A DNA stretch of 64,000 nucleotides, from NCBI RefSeq assembly GCF_001561955.1, contig NZ_CP014223.1, positions 2,914,001 to 2,978,000 on the forward strand, read 5' to 3'. Both the position numbers and the translations under genes were made by a program. The stretch comes from Anaerotignum propionicum DSM 1682 (GTDB lineage Bacteria > Bacillota > Clostridia > Lachnospirales > Anaerotignaceae). Below the pieces are notes generated by a model. The model ran no database searches. It saw only the letters and a program-made list of their open reading frames with translations, and had not been told where the DNA came from. Position 1 is the first letter of the stretch. Each line of letters begins with the position of its first letter. This document shows, in pieces, positions 1 through 7,702 of the stretch.

Positions 1-43
1 TTTCACGGCACATTTTATGTACAAGAAAAATCTGTTATCTAAA

Positions 44-835
44 CTAGATAATGAATTTCTCTTCCAATTTATTCACAATTGCTTCTACAGCCTGTTCAGG
101 TGTAAGGTCGTTCAATACAGTACCTGCACCCTTCATTTCCTTTGTGAAGGATTTGTATACGTTTGTAGGAGAGCCCTTCAAACCGATCATATCCAATTCC
201 AAACCATCCTTCAATTCTTCAAAGCCAATGGTTTTGATTTCTTTGGTGTATGCTTCGAATACGCCGCCAACAGACATATATCTAGGCTCAGCCAATTCTG
301 CAATTGCAGTCAAAAGGCAAGGTGTTTTCACCTTCACAATGTGATAGCCATCTTCAAACTGTCTTTTTACAGTAACATAATCCGCTCCTGCATCTACGAT
401 TTCTTCTACATAAGAAACCTGAGGCAAGTGCAATTTTTCAGCAATCTGAGGACCAACCTGAGCTGTGTCACCATCGATTGCCTGACGGCCTGTGATAATT
501 ACATCATAGCCAACTTTATCTAAAGCCGCAGCCAAAATGCCGGATGTAGCATAAGTATCGGAACCACCAAATTCTCTGGCGGAAACAAGGTAAGCTTCGT
601 CGCAACCCATTGCCAATGCTTCTCTCAAAGCAACATCTGCCTGAGGAGGGCCCATGGATACAACAGTAACTGTGCCACCCATTTTTTCTTTCAATGTCAA
701 GGCAGCTTCAATGCCTGTCTTATCGTCGTGGTTAATAATAGAGGGAACACCGTCACGAATCAGTGTGCCTGTTTTTGGATCAATCTTTACTTCTACGGTA
801 TCAGGTACCTGCTTGATACAAACAACTATTTTCAT
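44..835 (-). CDS. etfB: electron transfer flavoprotein subunit beta
   Basis: EtfB carries electrons, together with EtfA, to or from an acyl-CoA dehydrogenase in the cytoplasm. The protein (263 residues) starts MKIVVCIKQVPDT and contains the family stretch DGDTAQVGPQIAEKL of the nucleotide-binding fold. I chose the ATG at 835 because an AAAGGAG site lies upstream; a longer in-frame start at 856 would sit over that ribosome site. It follows the acyl-CoA dehydrogenase gene on the same strand, so the pair is one unit. EtfA is expected to the left of the window edge, but the first 43 bases show no clear start. Pairing with a dehydrogenase fits either a bifurcating Bcd-EtfAB complex or an acryloyl-CoA-reductase-type complex; the sequence alone does not decide. 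Confidence 0.95.
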   Translation of the reverse strand: MKIVVCIKQVPDTVEVKIDPKTGTLIRDGVPSIINHDDKTGIEAALTLKEKMGGTVTVVSMGPPQADVALREALAMGCDEAYLVSAREFGGSDTYATSGILAAALDKVGYDVIITGRQAIDGDTAQVGPQIAEKLHLPQVSYVEEIVDAGADYVTVKRQFEDGYHIVKVKTPCLLTAIAELAEPRYMSVGGVFEAYTKEIKTIGFEELKDGLELDMIGLKGSPTNVYKSFTKEMKGAGTVLNDLTPEQAVEAIVNKLEEKFII

Positions 836-911
836 AGGAAAAGTTTCTCCTTTCATATTTTGGAATCTTTTAGGATTGTGTTCTTACATTGGAAAACACA
901 TCTGTAGCAAA

Positions 912-2054
912 TTATTTCAAGCCTAACCAGCTGGAGATAACCATTTTCTGCACTTCGGATGTACCTTCGTAGATTTCTGTGATTTTTGCGTCACGCATCA
1001 TTCTTTCCATAGGGTAATCTCTTGTATAACCATATCCGCCGAATAACTGAACGCATCTTCTTGTTACATCGCTTGCTGTAGAACCAGCCATATATTTTGC
1101 CATAGCAGACAGGTGGCTGTAAGGTCTATGAGCATCTTTTTCACAAGCTGCTTTGTAAACCAAAAGCTTTGTAGCTTCTACCTTTGTTGCCATATCAGCC
1201 AATTCAAACTGTGTGTTCTGGAACTGGCCAATTCTCTTTTTGAACTGCTTTCTTTCCATTACATATTTCACGCATTCTTCGATAGCGCCTTCTGCAATAC
1301 CCAATGCCTGAGAAGCAATACCAATACGTCCGCCATCCAATGTCTGCATTGCGATTTTGAAGCCCTGTCCTTCTTTACCCAAAAGATTTTCTTTGGGGAT
1401 ACGGCAGTTTTCCATAATCAGATCGCAGGTTGCGGAACCGCGAATACCCATTTTTCTTTCCTTTTTGCCGATAGAGAACCCGGGTGTATCTTTTTCCACG
1501 ATAAATGCGGAAATACCACGGTTGCCCTTTGCTTTATCTGTCATTGCAATAATTACATAGATTTCTGCATAGCCTGCATTTGTAATGAATACCTTTGTGC
1601 CATTCAATACATATTCATCGCCATCCAGCTTTGCTGTTGTCTGCTGCATGGAGGAATCAGTACCTGCACTGGGTTCAGTTAAACCAAAAGCACCCAATTT
1701 CTCACCCTTAGCCAAAGGTACCAAATATTTCTGCTTCTGCTCCTCAGTACCAAACATATAGATTGGGCCAGCACACAAGGATGTGTGGGCAGAAACAATT
1801 ACTGATGTTGTTGCGCAAACCTTGCCAAGCTCTTCCACTGCCATCGAGTAAGATAAATAATCTCCGCCAGCGCCGCCATATTCTTTAGGGAAAGGAATAC
1901 CCATAAACCCGAATCTTGCCAGCTTGCTTATCGATTCCACAGGAAATCTCTCTTCTTCATCAAGCTCTTCTGCCAAAGGTTTAACCTCTGTTTCAGCGAA
2001 CTTTTTGTAAAGATCTCGCAGTAAAACGTGCTCTTTAGAATAGCCAAACTCCAT
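912..2054 (-). CDS. short-chain acyl-CoA dehydrogenase (butyryl-CoA dehydrogenase type)
   Basis: This is an FAD enzyme that interconverts short acyl-CoA and 2-enoyl-CoA, passing electrons to the Etf encoded next to it. At 380 residues it has the normal family length. It shows the N-terminal helical domain, the middle beta domain motif GLTEPSAGTDSS, and the C-terminal IYEGTSEVQK segment whose Glu (about residue 363) is the family's catalytic base. An AAGGAGG site lies just before the ATG. Transcription appears to start at a sigma-54 promoter (2129-2144) next to a divergent sigma-54 activator gene. Butyryl-CoA dehydrogenase (bcd) and acryloyl-CoA reductase are both possible, because these enzymes look alike in sequence. 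Confidence 0.93.
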   Translation of the reverse strand: MEFGYSKEHVLLRDLYKKFAETEVKPLAEELDEEERFPVESISKLARFGFMGIPFPKEYGGAGGDYLSYSMAVEELGKVCATTSVIVSAHTSLCAGPIYMFGTEEQKQKYLVPLAKGEKLGAFGLTEPSAGTDSSMQQTTAKLDGDEYVLNGTKVFITNAGYAEIYVIIAMTDKAKGNRGISAFIVEKDTPGFSIGKKERKMGIRGSATCDLIMENCRIPKENLLGKEGQGFKIAMQTLDGGRIGIASQALGIAEGAIEECVKYVMERKQFKKRIGQFQNTQFELADMATKVEATKLLVYKAACEKDAHRPYSHLSAMAKYMAGSTASDVTRRCVQLFGGYGYTRDYPMERMMRDAKITEIYEGTSEVQKMVISSWLGLK

Positions 2055-2128
2055 AAACTTGTTCCTCCTTAAATCATTTTCATATTTAGCATACTAAATT
2101 GTTATTTCTCTAACGATTATATATTATC

Positions 2129-2144
2129 AGCAATTAGCGTGCCA
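2129..2144 (-). promoter_or_regulatory. sigma-54 (-24/-12) promoter of the acyl-CoA dehydrogenase/etf unit
   Basis: Read on the minus strand, TGGCAC (2144-2139) is followed after exactly five bases by TTGCT (2133-2129). This matches the -24/-12 consensus TGGCAC-N5-TTGCW in full. It lies about 75 bases before the dehydrogenase ATG and within 150 bases of a divergent gene for a sigma-54-type AAA+ activator, which is the expected layout. That the activator acts here is inference. Confidence 0.85.
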
Positions 2145-2192
2145 AACAAGCCCTTTACTGATTTTACGCTTAAATCTAAATTTAATGATAGA

Positions 2193-2240
2193 TAATTGTT
2201 GCAATAAATGTTAGAATGTAACAAAGTAATTGTTATAATA
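2193..2240. promoter_or_regulatory. paired direct repeats, candidate activator binding sites
   Basis: Two near-identical 14-mers, TAATTGTTGCAATA (2193-2206) and TAATTGTTATAATA (2227-2240), start 34 bases apart. They lie 50-110 bases upstream of the sigma-54 promoter, where upstream activating sequences normally sit. The second copy contains TATAAT, a possible -10 of the divergent activator gene, so binding there could also autoregulate it. The role is inferred from position. Confidence 0.5.
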
Positions 2241-2273
2241 TTAATTTCTCACAAAATTGAGGTGTAACTATTA

Positions 2274-3710
2274 ATGAAACTGACAAAAGAGCTGTTTTTA
2301 TCTCTGGATATTCTCCCTGATGTGTTGGATCGGATTAATGACGGGGTAAATGTAGTAGATACAGATGGTATTCTTGTTTATGTAAATGAAATCAGTGCAA
2401 ATTATGCGGGGAAAACGAAGGAAGAGATGATTGGAAAATCAATTACAGATTTTTACCCCGCCGCAGTCCTTTTGACTGTTCTGCAAGATCGCAAGCCTGT
2501 TTTGGATAAAACCATTCATTTTGTTCCCCCAAAGAAGTATATTGTAAACTCCTATCCCATTATACACAATGGCAAATTTTTAGGGGCTTTTTCTGTTTTT
2601 CAGGATATTCAGGAGCTGGATCAGTTAAACAGCAAAATCAAGCAATTGGAAATACAGGTGAAGCTCACCAGACCAGAAGGTGATTTTAACCATGTGGTTC
2701 ATCTGGGAACTATGCAAAGTGTGTTTAGACAAGCAAAAAAAATAGTAGGCTCCTTGGGTGGCCCCCGTCATTCCATCATTACAGGCGCATCGGGCACAGG
2801 CAAAACTATGCTGGCAAATTTAATTTATAACTATGCCAAAGAGATTGGTGTAATCAGCAAAAATGCACCTTTTATCGAAATCAACTGTGCCCAGTTTACA
2901 AACCCGGATATTGCCGCTATGGAGATTTTCGGTTCTGTAGAGGGGGCTTACACCGGTTCAAAAAAGAAAAAAGGGCTCTTTGAGCAGGCAAATGGCGGAA
3001 TTCTTTTTTTAGATGAAGCCCATACCATTGAAAACTATCAAAACCTTCTTTTAAAAGCTATAGAATCGGGGAAAATCCGCCGAATTGGCGATACCAGAGA
3101 GGTGGATATCAACGTTATTGTCATTGCCGCATCCACAAAAAACCTTCATGAGGTCTTTCTTCCCGAGCTTTATCAGCGGTTGGGACAATATGAAATGTAT
3201 TTACCCTCTCTACAAGAACGTTCTCTAGAGGAAAAAGAGCAGTTGTTTTTGCACTTTGTGAAAAAATATGAAACTGCTGTTTGGGAGGCTAGAAAAATCC
3301 ACTATCACGTGGTGTTTACGCCTCAGGCAAAGCATGCTTTATTAAATGCTGTTTATCCAAGAAATATTCGTCAAATGCGAGATGTGATTAATTATAGTAT
3401 TGACGCCTCCTCTCCGTTAATTGAGGATATTGGAGAAAAAACAGATATTACTACCACCGTTGGATTAGAGCATATCCCCTTCGATGTGTCTGATAAATCA
3501 GAGACAGAAAAAAACGATTCTCTTCCCCCCACAAATAAAATAACCGAGGATGTAGCTCAATTTATTTTTGAACGATATCAAAATGGGGACGGACCCAGAA
3601 AAATTTCCAACCGCCTGACTGAAATGGGCTATGACCTCCCCTATTACAAAGTGGCTTACTACCTGAAAAAAGAATATAACCAAGAAGGGGGCTCACATAA
3701 TGGCAAATAA
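2274..3710 (+). CDS. PAS domain sigma-54-dependent transcriptional activator
   Basis: This is a cytoplasmic activator that senses a signal through an N-terminal PAS domain (about residues 15-115) and remodels sigma-54 RNA polymerase with its AAA+ domain (about 140-370). Visible motifs are Walker A GASGTGKT, the sigma-54 contact loop as GAYTGS (usual form GAFTGA, so the last residue differs), and Walker B GGILFLDEA. The C-terminal 60 residues contain a helix-turn-helix-like stretch (RKISNRLTEMGYDLPYYKV), unlike a standard Fis-type end. It is divergent from the acyl-CoA dehydrogenase/etf unit with a sigma-54 promoter between them, so that unit is its likely target. The ATG follows GAGGTG. The ligand cannot be told from sequence. 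Confidence 0.9.
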   Translation: MKLTKELFLSLDILPDVLDRINDGVNVVDTDGILVYVNEISANYAGKTKEEMIGKSITDFYPAAVLLTVLQDRKPVLDKTIHFVPPKKYIVNSYPIIHNGKFLGAFSVFQDIQELDQLNSKIKQLEIQVKLTRPEGDFNHVVHLGTMQSVFRQAKKIVGSLGGPRHSIITGASGTGKTMLANLIYNYAKEIGVISKNAPFIEINCAQFTNPDIAAMEIFGSVEGAYTGSKKKKGLFEQANGGILFLDEAHTIENYQNLLLKAIESGKIRRIGDTREVDINVIVIAASTKNLHEVFLPELYQRLGQYEMYLPSLQERSLEEKEQLFLHFVKKYETAVWEARKIHYHVVFTPQAKHALLNAVYPRNIRQMRDVINYSIDASSPLIEDIGEKTDITTTVGLEHIPFDVSDKSETEKNDSLPPTNKITEDVAQFIFERYQNGDGPRKISNRLTEMGYDLPYYKVAYYLKKEYNQEGGSHNGK

Positions 3711-4965
3711 ACGGGATAAAATGCATGGAAGAAAATACTTAAATTTCGGCATTTTGCTCATTGGCTTCTACTTATTTATTGGAATTGTTTATGCTGCGCC
3801 TTCTACAGCATCTGTTTATATCAATAATCAAAATATTCCTTTTTCAACAGAGACAGGCTATCCCTTTACGGATAACAACGGAAGGATGCAGGTACCCCTA
3901 CGGGCGACAATGGAAGCCTATGGCTGCGAAACTTCTTGGAATGAAGCAGAAAAAACAGTGACACTAAATAAGGAAAATACCACTGTACAGGTTCCCATTG
4001 GGAAGAATTATTTGGTCATAAATGGTATACAAAAGGCTACAGATACCTCCGCCCTTGTAAAGGACGGACGCACCTACTTGCCAATTCGTTCTGTTTTGGA
4101 AGCCTTCGGTGCTAAAGTCAGTTGGGATGCAAAAAAGAATATACTGAGCATTACGCAAGAAATAGATGGAGTATTAACCGTGCATTTTATCGATGTAGGG
4201 CAAGGGGATGCCATTTTGATAGATAATCAAGATTTTGAAGTGCTTATTGATGGAGGGAATAATAAAGATGGGAAGGCTATCGTAGCCTATTTGAAGGATT
4301 ATATTGACGGCAATCTGGATTTGGTCATTGCCACCCATCCCGATGCCGATCATATCGGCGGTTTAGATGATGTGATAAAGGCTTATGATGTATCGAAAAT
4401 TATGGACAGCGGCGCCACAAGAGATACCAAAACCTATGAAGATTATTGGCAAGCAGCTCAGAATGAGCCCAATTGCAAAGTGCTATTTGATAATGACATA
4501 GTTCTTGATCTAGGACATGGTGCCAATTTGAAAATCATCGAAACAGGAGACCACTATAAAGATGTTAATGACAATAGCGTTGTAGCACAATTAAATTATG
4601 GTGAAGTTTCTGTTTTATTTACCGGAGATATGGAACAGGAAGCAGAGGCCGCTTCCCTTTCTAAATTTGGCAAGGTAAATGTATTAAAAGCGGGGCACCA
4701 CGGTTCAAAAACCTCTTCATCCCAAAGATTCTTAGATATATTAAAACCAGAATATGTAGTTATTTCTGCGGGAAAGGAAAACAGCTATGGTCATCCCCAT
4801 AAAGCTGTATTGGAACGTTATTTAAACAGCGGTGCCACCGTTTACGGAACCTTCCGCAGTGGTACAATTGTTATGAAAACCGATGGACACAGCCTTTCCT
4901 TTCAAACAAACGACCCTGTTACTTTAGGGGATGCAGGGGATAAAAAACAAGCCCAAGCGGGATAA
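3700..4965 (+). CDS. secreted ComEC-type metallo-beta-lactamase-fold hydrolase with copper amine oxidase N-like domain
   Basis: The protein begins with a signal or anchor segment (residues 13-32, ending near YAAPSTA), so it acts outside the membrane. Residues 35-150 carry two copies of the copper-amine-oxidase-N-like motif (VPLRATMEAYGCETSWNE and LPIRSVLEAFGAKVSWD), common on clostridial surface proteins. Residues 160-400 are a ComEC-like metallo-beta-lactamase domain: FIDVGQGDAILI, the metal motif HPDADHIGG, GDMEQEAE, GHHGSKTSS and YGHPH. It starts 11 bases inside the end of the activator gene with its own GAAGGGGG site, so the two are co-transcribed. The substrate is unknown; nuclease or phosphodiesterase activity is plausible from the fold. 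There is no membrane channel domain, so it is not ComEC itself. Confidence 0.85.
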   Translation: MANKRDKMHGRKYLNFGILLIGFYLFIGIVYAAPSTASVYINNQNIPFSTETGYPFTDNNGRMQVPLRATMEAYGCETSWNEAEKTVTLNKENTTVQVPIGKNYLVINGIQKATDTSALVKDGRTYLPIRSVLEAFGAKVSWDAKKNILSITQEIDGVLTVHFIDVGQGDAILIDNQDFEVLIDGGNNKDGKAIVAYLKDYIDGNLDLVIATHPDADHIGGLDDVIKAYDVSKIMDSGATRDTKTYEDYWQAAQNEPNCKVLFDNDIVLDLGHGANLKIIETGDHYKDVNDNSVVAQLNYGEVSVLFTGDMEQEAEAASLSKFGKVNVLKAGHHGSKTSSSQRFLDILKPEYVVISAGKENSYGHPHKAVLERYLNSGATVYGTFRSGTIVMKTDGHSLSFQTNDPVTLGDAGDKKQAQAG

Positions 4966-5051
4966 ATCAGAGCCTTTTAGCTCAGCACATTGCTTCCTAA
5001 AACTATCTTTGGAGCAGATGACACTTCTATTTCAATAAACCTTGAACTTTA

Positions 5052-5085
5052 AAGGGGTGCCTACTTTGTAGACACCTCTTTCTTT
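5052..5085 (+). terminator. rho-independent terminator after the MBL-fold gene
   Basis: AGGGGTGCCTAC and GTAGACACCTCT pair around a TTT loop with one mismatch, followed by a T-rich run, about 90 bases after the stop of the rightward gene. Confidence 0.7.
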
Positions 5086-5172
5086 GTTGTAAAATTTCCA
5101 TACCTCATTGGCTATTCTAGAAAGTCAAATACGATTAAAACTATGCTGGAATATACAAATAAAAGCTTTAAA

Positions 5173-5205
5173 TAAATAAAAAGGGTGTCAACTTTATCGA
5201 CACCC
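5173..5205 (-). terminator. rho-independent terminator of ftsH
   Basis: On the minus strand GGGTGTC (5205-5199) pairs with GACACCC (5189-5183) and is followed by TTTTTATTTATTT. A second small hairpin, TTGGGC-ttc-GCCCAA, lies between it and the ftsH stop at about 5213-5228. Confidence 0.75.
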
Positions 5206-5231
5206 AAGTAGGTTTGGGCGAAGCCCAAGGT

Positions 5232-7079
5232 CTATAGTTCATCTCTTCCTTTCTTTTCACCGTTTAGAATCTCCATAAATTCATCCCCGGTTATGGTCTC
5301 TTTTTCAAGAAGATATGCTGCTATTTCATCCATCTTTTCTCTATTTTCAGAGATAATGTCATAAGCCTTGTCATGGGCTTCCTTAATCATTGCAATGACA
5401 GCTTTATCAATTTTTGCGGCGGTTTCGTTGGAGCATGCCAAGGTTGTGTCCCCACCCAAATACTGATTATTTATCGTTTCCAGCGCTACCATGCCAAACT
5501 CTTCACTCATACCATAGCGGGTAATCATGGCTCTCGCCATTCGGGTCGCCTGTTCAATATCATTAGACGCCCCTGTAGTTATGGAATTGAAGCAAATCTC
5601 CTCTGCTACACGTCCACCTGTTAAAGTTGCAATTTTATTAAATGCTTTTTCCCGATCCATCAGGAAGAATTCTCCTTCGTCCACCTGCATAGTGTAGCCA
5701 AGGGCTCCTGAGGTTCTGGGAATAATGGTAATTTTGTGAACCGGCGCCGAATTTTTCTGCTTTGCCGCAACCAAGGCATGTCCCACTTCGTGATAGGCAA
5801 TGATTTCCTTTTCATGCTTTGAAACGACAGCTCCCTTTCGTTGATAGCCTGCTAAAATTACCTCTACACTCTCCTCTAAATCGCTTTGGCTTACTTTAGA
5901 ACGTCCCAATCGAACGGCTCTTAGGGCACCCTCGTTAATAATATTTGCAAGTTCAGCTCCGGATGCTCCGGCAGTTGCCCTTGCAATAGGGCCAAAATCA
6001 ATGTTATCTTCCATGGTTACTTTTTGTGCATGCACTTTTAGAATGGACTCTCGCCCTTGTAAATCAGGCAATTCCACAGGAATGCGCCTATCAAAGCGAC
6101 CAGGACGAAGCAATGCTTTATCCAGCGTTTCAGGTCTGTTTGTCGCCGCCAAAATGACTACACCCTTTTTGCCGTCAAATCCATCCATTTCCGTTAAAAG
6201 TTGATTTAATGTTTGCTCTCTTTCATCATTTCCGCCCATTCCATTGCCCCCATCACGCTTTTTACCAATGGTATCAATTTCATCAATAAACACGATACAT
6301 GGAGCTTTTTCGTTTGCTTGCTTGAATAAATCCCTTACCTTAGCCGCACCCATACCAACAAACATTTCAACAAATTCCGAGCCAGAGATAGAAAAAAACG
6401 GTACATTTGCTTCCCCTGCAACAGCTTGCGCCAAAAGGGTTTTACCCGTTCCCGGAGGGCCCACAAGCAAAGCACCCTTTGGCATCTTTGCCCCTACAAC
6501 TGTATATTTGAATGGGTTATGAAGGAAATCAACAATTTCGGTGAGGGCTTCCTTTGCCTCATCCTGTCCTGCCACATCTACGAAAGTCTTGCCTGTTTGC
6601 GCTTTCACATAAACTTTTGCGCTTGACTTTCCAAAGGACATGGCATTACCACCCATGCCGCCCATTTTTCCCGTCATCTTACTCATAACAAACCGCCAAA
6701 ATAAAGCAAATACAACTAACATAATCACAGTACTAATGAGGGGGGATAATTGCTTCGGTTTTACCTCATTAAACTTAACTCCAGCCTTGTCCAACCGATC
6801 AACCAACATGCTATCATCCATACGGCTGGTTACATAAACCTTCTCTGGCTGAACTCCAGTTTCCCCGTCTTTGGTTCCTTTTAAAATAAAATATATATTA
6901 TCTTCATTCACTTGTACTTCACTGACATTCTCATTTTTTAAATCACCTAAAAACACATCATAGCTAACCTTTTCCATTGCATCCTTTGTAAACAAAGGCA
7001 GTAAAAAGGTATTAAATAGGAACATGGCCAATAAGGCCAATATCCAATAATATATAAATGGCTTCTTTTTATTCTCCAT
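5232..7079 (-). CDS. ftsH: ATP-dependent zinc metalloprotease FtsH
   Basis: This is a membrane-anchored AAA+ protease that degrades membrane and regulatory proteins. Domains in order are an N-terminal membrane helix (about 10-30), an extracytoplasmic region, a second membrane helix (about 115-133), the AAA+ domain with Walker A GPPGTGKT (207-214) and Walker B IVFIDEID, the second region of homology ATNRPETLDKALLRPGRFDR, and the peptidase domain with the zinc motif HEVGH (430-434). The length of about 615 residues is typical. I prefer the ATG at 7079 (MENKKK); an in-frame GTG at 7088 is possible, but AGAGAG lies better for the ATG. It lies downstream of the broken marR-like gene on the same strand. 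The usual tilS-hpt neighbours are absent. Confidence 0.97.
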   Translation of the reverse strand: MENKKKPFIYYWILALLAMFLFNTFLLPLFTKDAMEKVSYDVFLGDLKNENVSEVQVNEDNIYFILKGTKDGETGVQPEKVYVTSRMDDSMLVDRLDKAGVKFNEVKPKQLSPLISTVIMLVVFALFWRFVMSKMTGKMGGMGGNAMSFGKSSAKVYVKAQTGKTFVDVAGQDEAKEALTEIVDFLHNPFKYTVVGAKMPKGALLVGPPGTGKTLLAQAVAGEANVPFFSISGSEFVEMFVGMGAAKVRDLFKQANEKAPCIVFIDEIDTIGKKRDGGNGMGGNDEREQTLNQLLTEMDGFDGKKGVVILAATNRPETLDKALLRPGRFDRRIPVELPDLQGRESILKVHAQKVTMEDNIDFGPIARATAGASGAELANIINEGALRAVRLGRSKVSQSDLEESVEVILAGYQRKGAVVSKHEKEIIAYHEVGHALVAAKQKNSAPVHKITIIPRTSGALGYTMQVDEGEFFLMDREKAFNKIATLTGGRVAEEICFNSITTGASNDIEQATRMARAMITRYGMSEEFGMVALETINNQYLGGDTTLACSNETAAKIDKAVIAMIKEAHDKAYDIISENREKMDEIAAYLLEKETITGDEFMEILNGEKKGRDEL

Positions 7080-7171
7080 ACAGTCCACTCTCTTTCTTTT
7101 CTTCCCAAGGTTTCAAATCCTTTGCTATGTATATTTTCATTTCTATATTTATCCCCACTGTCACTTCTCAT

Positions 7172-7611
7172 TTACATATCATTCAAATTCTCTTTTATCT
7201 TCTCGAGAACCTTATAAAATACCATCCATTCTTCATCCAAAATGTTTTCTGTCATTTTCTGTTCCATAAGGCAAAGCTGCTGTAAAATATCACGGTAAAG
7301 ACAATTTGCCTCCTCTGTAAGGGTTATTTTTTCAACCTTGCATCATGGGCGACGCTTTGTCTCATAATATATCCTTTTCTTTCTAAAATTTGAAGAATGC
7401 CAGATACAGTTGACCTTCTAATATTAAAATCCGCTTCTAAATCTCTTTGAAAAACATCTTTGTTTTGATTGTCATAAAGATAGTGCATAATCCAAATTTG
7501 CATTGTAGTTAAATTTTCAGCTTCTTTATTGCTTGGCTGTTGGGCAATTTGTCTGCAAATAGAATTGACAATAGATTTCAATTCGACACAAAATTTTGAC
7601 TGAAACTCCAT
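7172..7611 (-). pseudogene. MarR-family regulator with a single-base frameshift
   Basis: The gene starts at ATG 7611 behind a strong GGAGGTGAT site and encodes a MarR winged-helix protein (DVFQRDLEADFNIRRSTVSGIL is the recognition part). Translation stops at 7324 right after DARLKK, within the family's wing motif. Reading on in the next frame gives ITLTEEANCLYRDIL and a complete C-terminal dimerisation helix ending NDM at 7172. The break is at an A6 run on the minus strand (7327-7332); one more A would restore the frame. It may be a real mutation, a slippage site or a sequencing error. An 11-base inverted repeat over its promoter suggests autorepression. It lies upstream of ftsH on the same strand. 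Confidence 0.8.
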
Positions 7612-7622
7612 ATAATCACCTC

Positions 7623-7662
7623 CGATTGTTAGGTTGCTGACAGTATAACACCCTAACAATCG
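7623..7662 (-). promoter_or_regulatory. inverted-repeat operator over the promoter of the MarR-like gene
   Basis: CGATTGTTAGG (7623-7633) and CCTAACAATCG (7652-7662) are perfect inverted 11-mers separated by 18 bases. On the minus strand they bracket a -10 TATACT (7647-7642), with a -35-like TTGCCT (7670-7665) at a 17-base spacing. One arm lies in the spacer and the other between the -10 and the start codon. This is the classic place for a MarR-type operator, and autoregulation is inferred. Confidence 0.7.
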
Positions 7663-7702
7663 TAAGGCAATTAAAATACAGTTAAGATTTCCTATATCAT
7701 TA

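Noticed and set aside
7324-7611. The MarR gene as a genuine short regulator
   Set aside because: The stop falls inside the wing, and the missing dimerisation helix is encoded intact in the next frame.
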